From positions 1 to 42,764 of the forward strand of contig NZ_JPUF01000037.1 of assembly GCF_014737315.1 (NCBI RefSeq): DNA of 42,764 nt, in the 5' to 3' direction. Positions 1-8,083 of the stretch are shown in pieces. Source of the DNA: Treponema zioleckii (GTDB taxonomy: Bacteria > Spirochaetota > Spirochaetia > Treponematales > Treponemataceae). Below the pieces are notes generated by a model. That model was not told the origin of the DNA. It saw only the letters and a program-made list of their open reading frames with translations, and ran no database searches. The stretch's first letter is position 1; each line of letters opens with the position of its first letter. The position numbers and the translations under genes were made by a program.

Positions 1-300
1 TATTGCTTGTAGACCTCTCGACTGCGCTCGATGTGACAAAAATGCTTATTCCGACTACGCTCGAGGTGACAAAACGGGCATTCCGACTGCGCTCTGGCTG
101 GCATTGTAGTGCCACTCCGATTTTTTTAGTATCTGTGACCAAGCTGCGCTATCCGCGTTTTTCAGTATCTGTGTCCCATCCGTGTGAATCTGCGTTGGAA
201 ATCTGAAAACTTGTCATTCTGAACTTGATTCAGAATCTCTGCATCCTTGCGGTAAAAAAAGACCCCGAAACCAGTTCGGGGTGACGGGGCGTCGGTGAGG
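1..300. repeat. Intergenic repeat cluster at left window edge
   Basis: No convincing gene is seen. The stretch is built of short repeat modules that recur elsewhere in the window. Positions 1-110 carry copies of the 'ctcgactgcgctcga' type linked by 'tgacaaaa'. Positions 120-200 are rich in 'atctgtgt/atctgcgt' words. Positions 213-246 hold a 'ttctgaacttgattcagaa' hairpin, and 263-285 hold a 'ccccgaaaccagttcgggg' hairpin. An open frame across 3-206 has repeat-derived composition and no ribosome site, so it is not called as a gene. The module order resembles the repeat fields near 34.3-35.3, 40.5-40.8 and 42.4-42.8 kb. Confidence 0.75.
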
Positions 301-319
301 TTTCGGGGTGACGGAAAAG

Positions 320-1966
320 CTATCTTGCGAGCTTCGCTTTGTTCTTTTGCATGAGCTCTGTTTGCAAAAGCTGAATCTTGTCGATTCCGCGAGTTTTTTT
401 GTATTTATTGAATTCAGAAAGAATCGTGTCGAATTCAGCTTCTGATTTTGCCCTGATTAGGTTTGAAAGGTCTTTTCCCCAGCGGCGTTGAATTTCCTGA
501 TAAATCAAGTCTTCGTCAGAGCCGATTGGGAGCGTAAGACCGTCGTAAACCGCATAGGAATGAACGTAAGGACATGTCCAAAGCTGCGGTTGTTCCAACG
601 ACGGTGCATATTCTACACCCCACTGAGCTTGCCATGCAGTGTCCATGAGCATCCAGTAAGTAAAGAGGAGACCGATTTCCGTCTCTTGCTTGTTTTTGTC
701 TGTTGAATCAAGGTCTTTTATCTCTGGAAGAAGAGTTGGAATTCCGTCAACCATATTGTAAGTCTCGCCAGGAATACCAAAATTCGTGTCCATTTGTCCT
801 TCTTCGCTTATAAGGTAGGTTAGGAACTGAATTGCGCGGGCTTTGTCTTTGCACTTTTTGCTGATGAGTGTAACGGTCCAGCCGGCAATGCTTCCGCCTG
901 CAAGTTTTGGAGAATCTGCGTGAGTGTTTTTTGGTCCGTCAACAGCCACATAAATGCTGTTTGGGTCACGGGCGTACAATGCGTTCTGCGGTGCCTGCAT
1001 ATCCCAGTTCATGTAGAGCATACAGAAATAACGACCCTGCGCGGCTTTTTCTTCAATCTGGCTTCGCTTGTCAACAAAAATGTCCGTTGGAATCAAGCCT
1101 TCTTCGTGTGCCTGGCGGAACATCTTGAGCCAGCGAACATATTCAGGATTTTCTGTAAGACCTAGGTTTGCATCTTCAAATTTTCCGTCCTGCTCAGGAT
1201 TGATTGCAAGGAAGTGCGAGAGCACGGTTTGTAGCTGGCTGTTACCAACATCGGTGAATTCGGCCGTTCCGAACGGAATGAGCGGTGTACCGTTTACGGT
1301 CGGAAATTTCTTTTTTGCCATGCGGAGAGCTTCCAAAAATCCTTCTGGAGTCGTCATGTCCGGTGAGCCGAGTTCTTCGTACAAATCTTTTCGTACAAGG
1401 AATGTCTCGTTTGAAGTGAGTTTTCCTTTGTATTTTTCGTAATCCGATGGAGTGTAGCTTGCGTTCGGATAGCCGTACACGTGACCGTCTTCCTGCCTGT
1501 ACCAGCCCAATTTGTCTGGATTTGCAACTTTAAAGAAATACGGGTCGTATGCTTCGGCAAGTTCGTCAAGCGAGTAGACCAGACCTGAATCAATCATCAT
1601 CGGAACCTGGCCTTCGAACCAGCCGAGAGTGATTAAATCTGGAAGCGCGTCACCTGCAATCATCGTGTTGAGTTTTTCAGCCTCGTTTCCTGCCGGAACG
1701 ATAAAGTTTACGTTCACACCGGTTTTTTCGGTAATGTACTTTGAAACTTTTGAGTCGCCCCAATGCCTTGAAAACCACGAAAAGTTAATGTACCAATCAA
1801 AAGTTATTGGATTTGCAGCGTTAAGCTTCCACCCAGGTTCATTTTCAGTTCCTGGAAGAGTCGAGATGCTTTTTTTGCCATCTTTTGTGCAAGAAAAGAG
1901 TCCCAGAGAGGCTGCTGTAAGCGCAAGAATTGCTGAAAACTTTGCAATCAGCTTGATTTTTTTCAT
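320..1966 (-). CDS. Sugar ABC transporter solute-binding lipoprotein (LplA type)
   Basis: 548-aa extracytoplasmic substrate-binding protein of a carbohydrate ABC importer. The N-terminus is a lipoprotein signal: basic MKKIK, a hydrophobic run, then LGLFSC with the lipidated Cys at residue 26. The remainder has the length and aromatic-rich composition of the large LplA-like binding proteins that work with LplB/LplC permeases. The start is fixed by GGAGGAAAAT just before the ATG. It is last of three genes in the transporter cluster, separated from the permeases by about 150 bp containing a hairpin repeat, so it may have its own promoter or be tuned by that hairpin. The ligand cannot be read from sequence; LplA-type systems usually take oligosaccharides. 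No ATPase gene is nearby, so a shared MsmK-like ATPase elsewhere is likely (inference). Confidence 0.88.
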   Translation of the reverse strand: MKKIKLIAKFSAILALTAASLGLFSCTKDGKKSISTLPGTENEPGWKLNAANPITFDWYINFSWFSRHWGDSKVSKYITEKTGVNVNFIVPAGNEAEKLNTMIAGDALPDLITLGWFEGQVPMMIDSGLVYSLDELAEAYDPYFFKVANPDKLGWYRQEDGHVYGYPNASYTPSDYEKYKGKLTSNETFLVRKDLYEELGSPDMTTPEGFLEALRMAKKKFPTVNGTPLIPFGTAEFTDVGNSQLQTVLSHFLAINPEQDGKFEDANLGLTENPEYVRWLKMFRQAHEEGLIPTDIFVDKRSQIEEKAAQGRYFCMLYMNWDMQAPQNALYARDPNSIYVAVDGPKNTHADSPKLAGGSIAGWTVTLISKKCKDKARAIQFLTYLISEEGQMDTNFGIPGETYNMVDGIPTLLPEIKDLDSTDKNKQETEIGLLFTYWMLMDTAWQAQWGVEYAPSLEQPQLWTCPYVHSYAVYDGLTLPIGSDEDLIYQEIQRRWGKDLSNLIRAKSEAEFDTILSEFNKYKKTRGIDKIQLLQTELMQKNKAKLAR

Positions 1967-2049
1967 ATTTTCCTCCGAATCAATTTGTGTCTATTCGATT
2001 TTTGCCAAGTTTCTTCTATATAATATAACATTCAGTTAGAATGATTTAT

Positions 2050-2096
2050 GGGCATCTCGAAAAACTTAAAATTTGGATGTTTTTTTTAAGATTCCC
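2050..2096. repeat. Hairpin repeat (GGGcATCTC...GAttCCC family), copy A
   Basis: An imperfect inverted repeat runs from gggcatctcgaaaaac to gttttttttaagattccc. About 36 of its bases recur almost unchanged at 25573-25617, where it lies in another intergenic gap. Here it lies between the transporter permease gene and the binding-protein gene, where it could act as a processing or attenuation hairpin. It belongs to a looser family also seen at 23479-23504 and 26213-26239. Confidence 0.7.
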
Positions 2097-2113
2097 TTAT
2101 TTAACCTTTTACC

Positions 2114-2995
2114 TTAACCTTTTACCGAGCCAATGAGCATTCCCTTTACGAAATACTTTTGAAGGAACGGATAAACGCACACAATTGGAAGCGTGGTTAC
2201 AACCATTGTTGCAAGGCGCACGCTTTGTGAACTTACCTGCTGTGCCGAAACTCCTGCCGGAAGGCTTACAACTGCCTTTGAAGCACTCGCGCTCGCCACG
2301 ATTCGGTACAAGAAAGTCTGAATCGGCTGCAGATCTGACTCGTTCACGAACATAACTCCCGTAAAATAGTCGTTCCAGTGCCATACTCCGTTAAAAAGCG
2401 CGATTGTCGCAACAACAGGCATTGAAAGCGGAAGAATTATCTTAAAGAATATGATTAAATCGTTCGCTCCGTCCAGTTTTGCACTTTCTTCCAGCGCCAC
2501 AGGCATTTCCCTGAAGAAAGACATAAAGATTATCATGTTATAAAAATTGAACATGTACGGAATGATGTAAACCAAAAAATTGTCATACAAGCCTATATTC
2601 TTGTACAAAATGAATGTAGGAATCAATCCGCCGCCAAAAAACATTGTAATCGTACCCACAATCATGTAAACCTTATGTCCAAAAATGTGCTTTTTTGACA
2701 TTGCATAGGCTACCATTGCCGTAAAAAGAACGCTGGTAACCGTTCCAATCAACGTTCGCGCAATCGTAATTCCGAATGCTTTTATAATTGCGTGGTCCTG
2801 AAAAACCGTCTTGTAGCTTTCGAGCGTGAACTTTCGCATTAAAAAGTAGATTCCGCCGCGCAAAGTGTCCGTAGAATCATTCAACGAAACAATCACCGTG
2901 TACCAAACCGGGTATAGGGAGATAAAACAAATGACCAGCATAAGAATCGTAACGAATCTGCTCGTTGAAGTTTTGTCTTTTAATTTCTTGCTCAT
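2114..2995 (-). CDS. Carbohydrate ABC transporter permease (LplC/MalG type)
   Basis: 293-aa inner-membrane permease with about six hydrophobic segments. The EAA loop is visible as EESAKLDGANDLIIFFKIIL around residues 168-187; this is the cytoplasmic contact with the ATPase and is diagnostic of binding-protein-dependent permeases. The C-terminus YFVKGMLIGSVKG is the classic ending of MalG/LplC-family proteins. The start is supported by GGGGAGT upstream of ATG at 2995. It lies 15 bp downstream of the partner permease gene and pairs with it in the transporter. Confidence 0.93.
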   Translation of the reverse strand: MSKKLKDKTSTSRFVTILMLVICFISLYPVWYTVIVSLNDSTDTLRGGIYFLMRKFTLESYKTVFQDHAIIKAFGITIARTLIGTVTSVLFTAMVAYAMSKKHIFGHKVYMIVGTITMFFGGGLIPTFILYKNIGLYDNFLVYIIPYMFNFYNMIIFMSFFREMPVALEESAKLDGANDLIIFFKIILPLSMPVVATIALFNGVWHWNDYFTGVMFVNESDLQPIQTFLYRIVASASASKAVVSLPAGVSAQQVSSQSVRLATMVVTTLPIVCVYPFLQKYFVKGMLIGSVKG

Positions 2996-3010
2996 TTTTT
3001 ACTCCCCGCT

Positions 3011-3988
3011 TTAGAACAGTGAAACATTGTTCACTTTTCTGGTGATTTTGTTGGCCATAAACAGCAGCATGAAGGCCACTACAGACTTGAACAAACCTAT
3101 TGCCGCAGCGTAAGAATATCTCATGCTTCGCATGGCTGTCGTATACGTGTAAATGTCGATAACGTTTGACCTCTCTGAATTCAACGGATTCCAAAGCACG
3201 AATATCTGGTCAAAGTTTGAATTCAAAAGACCGCCCACCGCAAGAATGAACATGATTATAATCGTTCCCTTAATTGACGGCAGCGTGATAGAAAAAATCT
3301 GTCTGAGACGGGAAGCTCCGTCAATTTCCGCCGCTTCGTACATTTCCTGGTCAATTCCAGAAATCGCCGCAAGATAAATGATTGCGGACCAGCCCATCTC
3401 CTTCCACAAGTCCGAAATGACTACAATCGGCCAAAAATATTTTGGATATGCGAGAAACGAAATCGGTTTGTTCATGATTCCGATGGCCGTAAGAAACTGA
3501 TTAAAAAGTCCGCTCTCATCAAGCCAAGTTGTAAGGATTCCTCCGAGCACGACCCATGAAAGAAAGTGCGGAAGATAAGAAATCGTCTGAATCGTTCTCT
3601 TAAAAGTTGCATTTTTTACTTCGTTCAAAAGAATTGCGAAGGCAATTGGAATCGGAAAGCAAATCGCAAGTTTCAGAAGACTGATTCCCAACGTATTCAT
3701 CATTACGTTTACGAATTCTTCGTCCTTAAAGAAATTTATAAAGTGTTGCAAGCCACCTGTGCTTGCCCACGCAGATTTAATGAAGTCAATACTGAAAAGA
3801 GATGTTGTAATGTTGTAATTTTTTTTGAATGCAATAAGAAGACCGTACATCGGGGCATAATTAAATACGAGCATCCAGATGAGTCCTGCCCACGCCATGA
3901 TTTGCAGCCATTTTTCATCTTTTAGCCGTTGCCATACGGTCTTTTTGCAAAGTTCCGTATTCGGCTTTTTTGCACTTGGTGTTCCCAT
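3011..3988 (-). CDS. Carbohydrate ABC transporter permease (LplB/UgpA type)
   Basis: 325-aa inner-membrane permease, first gene of the transporter operon. I start it at the ATG at 3988 because AAGGAGGAAC lies directly upstream; an 18-bp longer reading from a GTG has no ribosome site. Hydrophobic segments are spread along the protein. The EAA-like loop EMYEAAEIDGASRLRQIFSI is present, and the C-terminal half resembles LplB proteins (FDQIFVLWNP, then a NVIDIYTY segment). The next permease begins 15 bp downstream. Transcription diverges from the large carbohydrate-enzyme gene at 4395, so the palindromic element between them could influence both directions. Confidence 0.93.
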   Translation of the reverse strand: MGTPSAKKPNTELCKKTVWQRLKDEKWLQIMAWAGLIWMLVFNYAPMYGLLIAFKKNYNITTSLFSIDFIKSAWASTGGLQHFINFFKDEEFVNVMMNTLGISLLKLAICFPIPIAFAILLNEVKNATFKRTIQTISYLPHFLSWVVLGGILTTWLDESGLFNQFLTAIGIMNKPISFLAYPKYFWPIVVISDLWKEMGWSAIIYLAAISGIDQEMYEAAEIDGASRLRQIFSITLPSIKGTIIIMFILAVGGLLNSNFDQIFVLWNPLNSERSNVIDIYTYTTAMRSMRYSYAAAIGLFKSVVAFMLLFMANKITRKVNNVSLF

Positions 3989-4112
3989 AAGTTCCTCCTT
4001 AACCACAGAGTATAGGGTAAGCCCACCTTGAATGGTAGGAAGTGAGCTTTCAGAAAAGTGGCTATCTTTCGGTTTTCCTAACCTTTTAAATTGACACCTA
4101 CAATTTCATACT

Positions 4113-4379
4113 TTATTGTGCATTTGAAAGGACTTCTGCATTATAAATTTGTAAAGGTAAAAATCTGTTGACCGTACGTTACGGACTTATTAAAAAAATT
4201 GTCGGAACGAGAGCGGAAAACGGCTTTTGTGAACGTTTGCAAGGTGAGCCGCTTTGCGGCGTCAATAATTTTCTTTGCACCTTGCACCGCGTGAACAAAA
4301 ACGGCTTTCCGCGTTAGTGCAGACAATTTTTTTACACCTGCAAGTTTGTAGTGTGGACGCATACAACTGCACAATAAAA
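4113..4379. repeat. Long palindromic intergenic element, copy 1
   Basis: A large imperfect inverted repeat fills the gap between the divergent transporter operon and the 1125-aa gene. The core (4198-4327) starts with attgtcggaacgagagcgg and ends with ccgcgttagtgcagacaat. The arms also pair through gcaaggtg/caccttgc, with a small internal hairpin gccgctttgcggc. Outer arms (tttattgtgca near 4113 and tgcacaataaa near 4368) extend the pairing. A second copy, same orientation, follows the same gene at 7828-8013. The short reading frames in it look like by-products of the palindrome. It could be a MITE-like element or a structured RNA or DNA site; nothing in it identifies a known family. Confidence 0.82.
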
Positions 4380-4394
4380 TTATGGGAGTAATTT

Positions 4395-7300
4395 ATGAAA
4401 AAAAACGTGAACGGACTTTTTACCGAACTTGACGGTGAGATTTTTTATAAAATTGAAAATTATGACTGCATGGAAGATTTTTTTATGACCATCACCAGTT
4501 CTTCCGATATTTGGAATTTCTGCTGGTCTCAGGGCGGCATTACCGCCGGAAGAATCAATTGTGACTACGCGATTTTTCCGTATTACACTGCCGACAAGGT
4601 TTCTGACTCAAAACTGACGACAGGGCACTATGCCGCAATTGCGGTAAAAACTTCTGACGGCAAAACTGAATTTTGGGAACCGTTCGCGCCGCTTCTTTGT
4701 TCAACAGGAGCGCGTTTTATTCAGGACGAAAAAATCCGTCGAAACATTTACAAAAACGCAACGGGCACAAAAGTTTTCTTTGAAGAAGTGAACGAACGCC
4801 TGAATCTTTCGTACCGCTATGGATGGACTTCCTCTTCCAAATTCGGTCTTGTAAGACTTGCACGCATTGAAAATCTTTCGGATTCAAAAGTGGAACTTTC
4901 GATTCTTGACGGCTGCCGAAACATTATGCCAGCTTGTACGGATGCAGCTTTCGAGAACAACAATTCCGTTCTTTTGGATGCTTATAAAAAAACTGATTTG
5001 GACGAAGAATCGAATCTTGCGCTTTTTTCTTTGTCTTCTGTAGTCACTGACAAGGCGGAGCCTAGCGAAGGCCTTTTGGCGAATGTAAGTTGGTTTACGG
5101 CTGACGAAAAAATTCTTCTTGCTCCTTCGTCCATCGAAGATTTTTTTACCGCTCAGGGCAATGTGGATTCTTTAAAAAGCGTTGATGTTGTAAAAGGCGA
5201 AAAACCTTCGTGCTTCGTGGCAAAAAAAATTATTCTGGACGGAAAAACTTGTGAGTGCTGGGAACAGGTTTTTGACACTGCACTGACTGCAAAAAATGTT
5301 GCCGCGCTAAAAACTGTTCTGTCTGACCGCGCTTTGGCAAAAAAACAGCTTCTTGCAGACATTTCTATGGGCGAGTCGCTCATGCAGACTTATTTAAGAG
5401 AGTCAGACGGAATTCAGAGCACTGCAGAAGAAATGACTTCTGTTCATCACGAGGCAAACGTAATGTTCAACATTATGCGAGGCGGTTTTTTTGCAGACAA
5501 CGGAAGAATCAACGCCCCGGATTTATTGAAGTTTATAAAATCTCGTAACGTGGCAAAATATGAAGATGCAAAAAAAGCTTTGGGCGACAGTGCCAAAGAA
5601 AATTCACTTGCAAAATCATTCGTTATGAAAAAATTTTATGACACAAACGATTCTCAGCTCATAAGACTTGCACTCGAATACATGCCGATTATATTCAGCC
5701 GACGACACGGAGATCCGAGCCGACCGTGGAACCGATTCAATATTCGCCTAATCGACGAGAACAAAAATCCTATTCTGAACTACGAAGGCAACTGGCGCGA
5801 TATTTTTCAGAACTGGGAAGCACTTGCCATGAGCTATCCTGCATACATTCCGAATATGACGGCTAAATTTTTAAACGCAATGACGCAGGACGGATTCAAT
5901 CCGTACAGAATTTCTCGCGCCGGAATCGACTGGGAATGCCCTGAGCCTGACAATCCGTGGGCGCAGTACGGCTATTGGGGCGATCACCAAGTTATTTATC
6001 TGCAAAAATTTCTTGAACTTTGGAACAAGACAGATTCAGCAGGTTTTAAAAACTGCCTGAACGAATGTCTGTACACAAGTTCAAACATTCCGTATCGATT
6101 AAAAAGTTATGCCGAAATCCTCAAAGCACCACATTCGTCAATCATTTTTGATAAAACTTTGAGTGACAAATTGATAGAAAAAAGCAAAACTTACGGAAGC
6201 GACGCAAAACTCGTTATGAACGGCGACGAGCCAGCCCTCATTTCATTCACTGCAAAAATCCTTCAAATCATCATCGCAAAGGCTTCGAACCTTGTGCCGG
6301 GCGGAGGAATTTGGATGAACACCCAGCGACCAGAATGGAACGACGCGAACAACGCTCTTGCAGGTTGGGGACTTTCTGTCGTAACGCTCTGCTATTTGCA
6401 CCGAATGCTTTCTTTCCTCATCGAGATTTATTCAAAAACTGAATTCGGTTCGTTTACAGTTCCAAAAGTTATTTCCGAGTGTTTTACATCTCTCGGTGAA
6501 CTTTACAAAAATTCTTGCAGCGAAAAACTTCTTTCTGATGACGGGGAGCGAAAGCGTTTTACGGATGCCGCCGGAAAGATTTTTGAAGAAGAAAGAAATT
6601 CTCTTTACGCAAAAGGTTATTCTCAGGGAACTGTGGAGCTTTCTGCGTCTAAAATCTGCTCGTACCTTTCGGCAATCTGCACGCTGGTCAAAGAAAGTAT
6701 TAAGGCGAATCGACGGGACGACGGACTTTATCACACTTACAACACGATGATTGCGGACGAAAATGAAATGAAAATTCTTCGTCTCCAGGAAATGCTTGAA
6801 GGTCAGGTTGCGATTCTTTCTGCGGGACTTTTGAATTCCTCAGAAACTCTTGAAGTTCTTTCTGCCCTAAAAAAAAGCAGACTTTTTGAGCCTCGTCAGG
6901 AATCTTACATTCTCTATCCGAATAAAAATCTTCCTGCGTTTACGCAAAAAAACAATATTTGTGATGAAAAAATCAAGCCTCTGTCTTCTTTTATTGCGCG
7001 AACAGGTTCGTCCGTTTTGGAGCAGGATTGCAATGGAACGTGGCATTTTAATGCCGAATTCCACAATGGACGAATAATGGAAGATGTGCTTCGAAAACTT
7101 CCAAAAGAGGCAAAGGTCAGCGAAGAAGAAATCAAGACTCTCTGCGCGCTTTACGAAGAGACTTTTAATCATCAAAACTTTACGGGCCGAAGCGGAACTT
7201 TTTATGCCTACGAAGGATTGGGAAGTATTTACTGGCACATGGTTTCTAAACTCTTGCTCGCAGTTCAGGAACACGCGCTCGACGCTTTTGCGAACGGTGA

Positions 7301-7772
7301 TAAAAATGCTGAATCGCTAAAAAATGCTTATTACGATGTGCGTCACGGCCTAAGCTTTAACAAAACTCCGGAACTGTACGGGGCATTCCCTTTTGACCCG
7401 TATTCTCACACGCCGTTCGGAAAGGGCGCAAAACAGCCTGGAATGACCGGGCAGGTAAAAGAAGAAATTCTTACCCGATGGGGCGAACTTGGAGTTGATG
7501 TTTCCGGCGGAAAAGCCCGGTTTAATCCGAAACTTCTAAAAACGAGCGAATTTTTTACACAAAGCGAAGATTTTGGAAAACTTTATTTTTCGTGGTGCGG
7601 AGTGCCGATTACCTACGTTAACTCTGATTGTGCCAGTATAAAAATTTGTTTTTCCGACGGAACTGTTGCTGAGCACAGCGGAACTGAACTTTCAGAAATT
7701 GAAACTAGGCAACTTTTTGCCCGCGAAGGAAAAATTGACTTCATCACGGTGAATGTAAAAGCTGAAAAATGA
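4395..7772 (+). CDS. Large cytoplasmic carbohydrate enzyme, (alpha/alpha)6-barrel-like (GH94-like, uncertain)
   Basis: 1125 aa without signal peptide or membrane segment, so it should be cytoplasmic. GGGAG upstream of ATG supports the start. The first ~300 residues look like a beta-sandwich, as found in cellobiose-phosphorylase-like and related inverting enzymes. The long middle and C-terminal parts are helical with Trp/Tyr/His-rich motifs: SRRHGDPSRPWNRFN near 435, YGYWGDHQV near 526, PEWND at 646-650 and DVRHGLSFNKTPELYG near 978. These fit an (alpha/alpha)6 barrel such as GH94-type phosphorylases, but I cannot assign a family or the catalytic acid. Its position next to a sugar importer suggests it processes an imported oligosaccharide. 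It is flanked on both sides by copies of the same palindromic element, which could mean it moved or is regulated as a unit. Confidence 0.6.
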   Translation: MKKNVNGLFTELDGEIFYKIENYDCMEDFFMTITSSSDIWNFCWSQGGITAGRINCDYAIFPYYTADKVSDSKLTTGHYAAIAVKTSDGKTEFWEPFAPLLCSTGARFIQDEKIRRNIYKNATGTKVFFEEVNERLNLSYRYGWTSSSKFGLVRLARIENLSDSKVELSILDGCRNIMPACTDAAFENNNSVLLDAYKKTDLDEESNLALFSLSSVVTDKAEPSEGLLANVSWFTADEKILLAPSSIEDFFTAQGNVDSLKSVDVVKGEKPSCFVAKKIILDGKTCECWEQVFDTALTAKNVAALKTVLSDRALAKKQLLADISMGESLMQTYLRESDGIQSTAEEMTSVHHEANVMFNIMRGGFFADNGRINAPDLLKFIKSRNVAKYEDAKKALGDSAKENSLAKSFVMKKFYDTNDSQLIRLALEYMPIIFSRRHGDPSRPWNRFNIRLIDENKNPILNYEGNWRDIFQNWEALAMSYPAYIPNMTAKFLNAMTQDGFNPYRISRAGIDWECPEPDNPWAQYGYWGDHQVIYLQKFLELWNKTDSAGFKNCLNECLYTSSNIPYRLKSYAEILKAPHSSIIFDKTLSDKLIEKSKTYGSDAKLVMNGDEPALISFTAKILQIIIAKASNLVPGGGIWMNTQRPEWNDANNALAGWGLSVVTLCYLHRMLSFLIEIYSKTEFGSFTVPKVISECFTSLGELYKNSCSEKLLSDDGERKRFTDAAGKIFEEERNSLYAKGYSQGTVELSASKICSYLSAICTLVKESIKANRRDDGLYHTYNTMIADENEMKILRLQEMLEGQVAILSAGLLNSSETLEVLSALKKSRLFEPRQESYILYPNKNLPAFTQKNNICDEKIKPLSSFIARTGSSVLEQDCNGTWHFNAEFHNGRIMEDVLRKLPKEAKVSEEEIKTLCALYEETFNHQNFTGRSGTFYAYEGLGSIYWHMVSKLLLAVQEHALDAFANGDKNAESLKNAYYDVRHGLSFNKTPELYGAFPFDPYSHTPFGKGAKQPGMTGQVKEEILTRWGELGVDVSGGKARFNPKLLKTSEFFTQSEDFGKLYFSWCGVPITYVNSDCASIKICFSDGTVAEHSGTELSEIETRQLFAREGKIDFITVNVKAEK

Positions 7773-7795
7773 AAGCGAGTGGGCTGCAAAAAATG

Positions 7796-7825
7796 TGTCA
7801 TGCCGAATTTCTTTCGGCATCGATG
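7796..7825. repeat. Short dispersed hairpin (tgtcatgccgaa...ttcggca)
   Basis: TGTCA followed by the inverted repeat tgccgaa/ttcggca, immediately after the 1125-aa gene. It belongs to the dispersed 'tgtcattc(t/c)gaa...ttcagaatc' type also seen at 213, 23301, 25666-25760 and 27950-28015. It could serve as a weak terminator or mRNA-stabilising hairpin; no U-run follows. Confidence 0.6.
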
Positions 7826-7827
7826 CT

Positions 7828-8013
7828 ATGTAAGCAAGTAGACAAAAAATTGTCGGAACAAGAGCGAAAAAATGGCTTTTGTGAATGTTTGCAAGGTGAG
7901 CCGCTTTGCGGCGTTAATAAAGGTTCCTTACACCTTAAACCTTGCACCGCGTGAACAAAAACATTTTTTTCGCGGTAGTGCAGACAATTTTTTTTACTAC
8001 CTGTAAGTTTACA
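7828..8013. repeat. Long palindromic intergenic element, copy 2
   Basis: Second copy of the element at 4113-4379, in the same orientation, filling most of the gap before dapL. The core is 7849-7988 and starts attgtcggaacaagagcg and ends gcggtagtgcagacaat. The central gcaaggtgagccgctttgc is identical to copy 1. Where the left arm differs from copy 1 (gcggaaaacg there, gcgaaaaaatg here), the right arm changes to match (cgg...ccgc there, cat...tcgc here), so the pairing is kept. The loop region differs by a short insertion. Confidence 0.82.
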
Positions 8014-8045
8014 ATGCGTTGCTCTGATTTTAGCCCGCTGACTAG

Positions 8046-8074
8046 TTGGAAAAAAAGTTAGTTTAGGCTAAAAT
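8046..8074 (+). promoter_or_regulatory. Candidate dapL promoter (TTGGAA-17-TAAAAT), leaderless type
   Basis: TTGGAA at 8046-8051 and TAAAAT at 8069-8074 are separated by 17 bp. The ATG of dapL begins 9 nt after the -10 box, so the transcript would start within about 0-3 nt of the start codon. No Shine-Dalgarno sequence is visible upstream of this ATG. Confidence 0.55.
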
Positions 8075-8083
8075 TATCTCACT

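Noticed and set aside
263-285. Terminator for the binding-protein gene
   Set aside because: The ccccgaa/ttcgggg hairpin has no T-run on the minus strand side and belongs to a dispersed repeat family, so a terminator role is not shown.
4141-4374. 77-codon frame upstream of the large enzyme, and a 61-codon frame at 7769-7954
   Set aside because: Both are readings of the palindromic element. Their shared peptides reflect the shared DNA, and no ribosome sites precede them.
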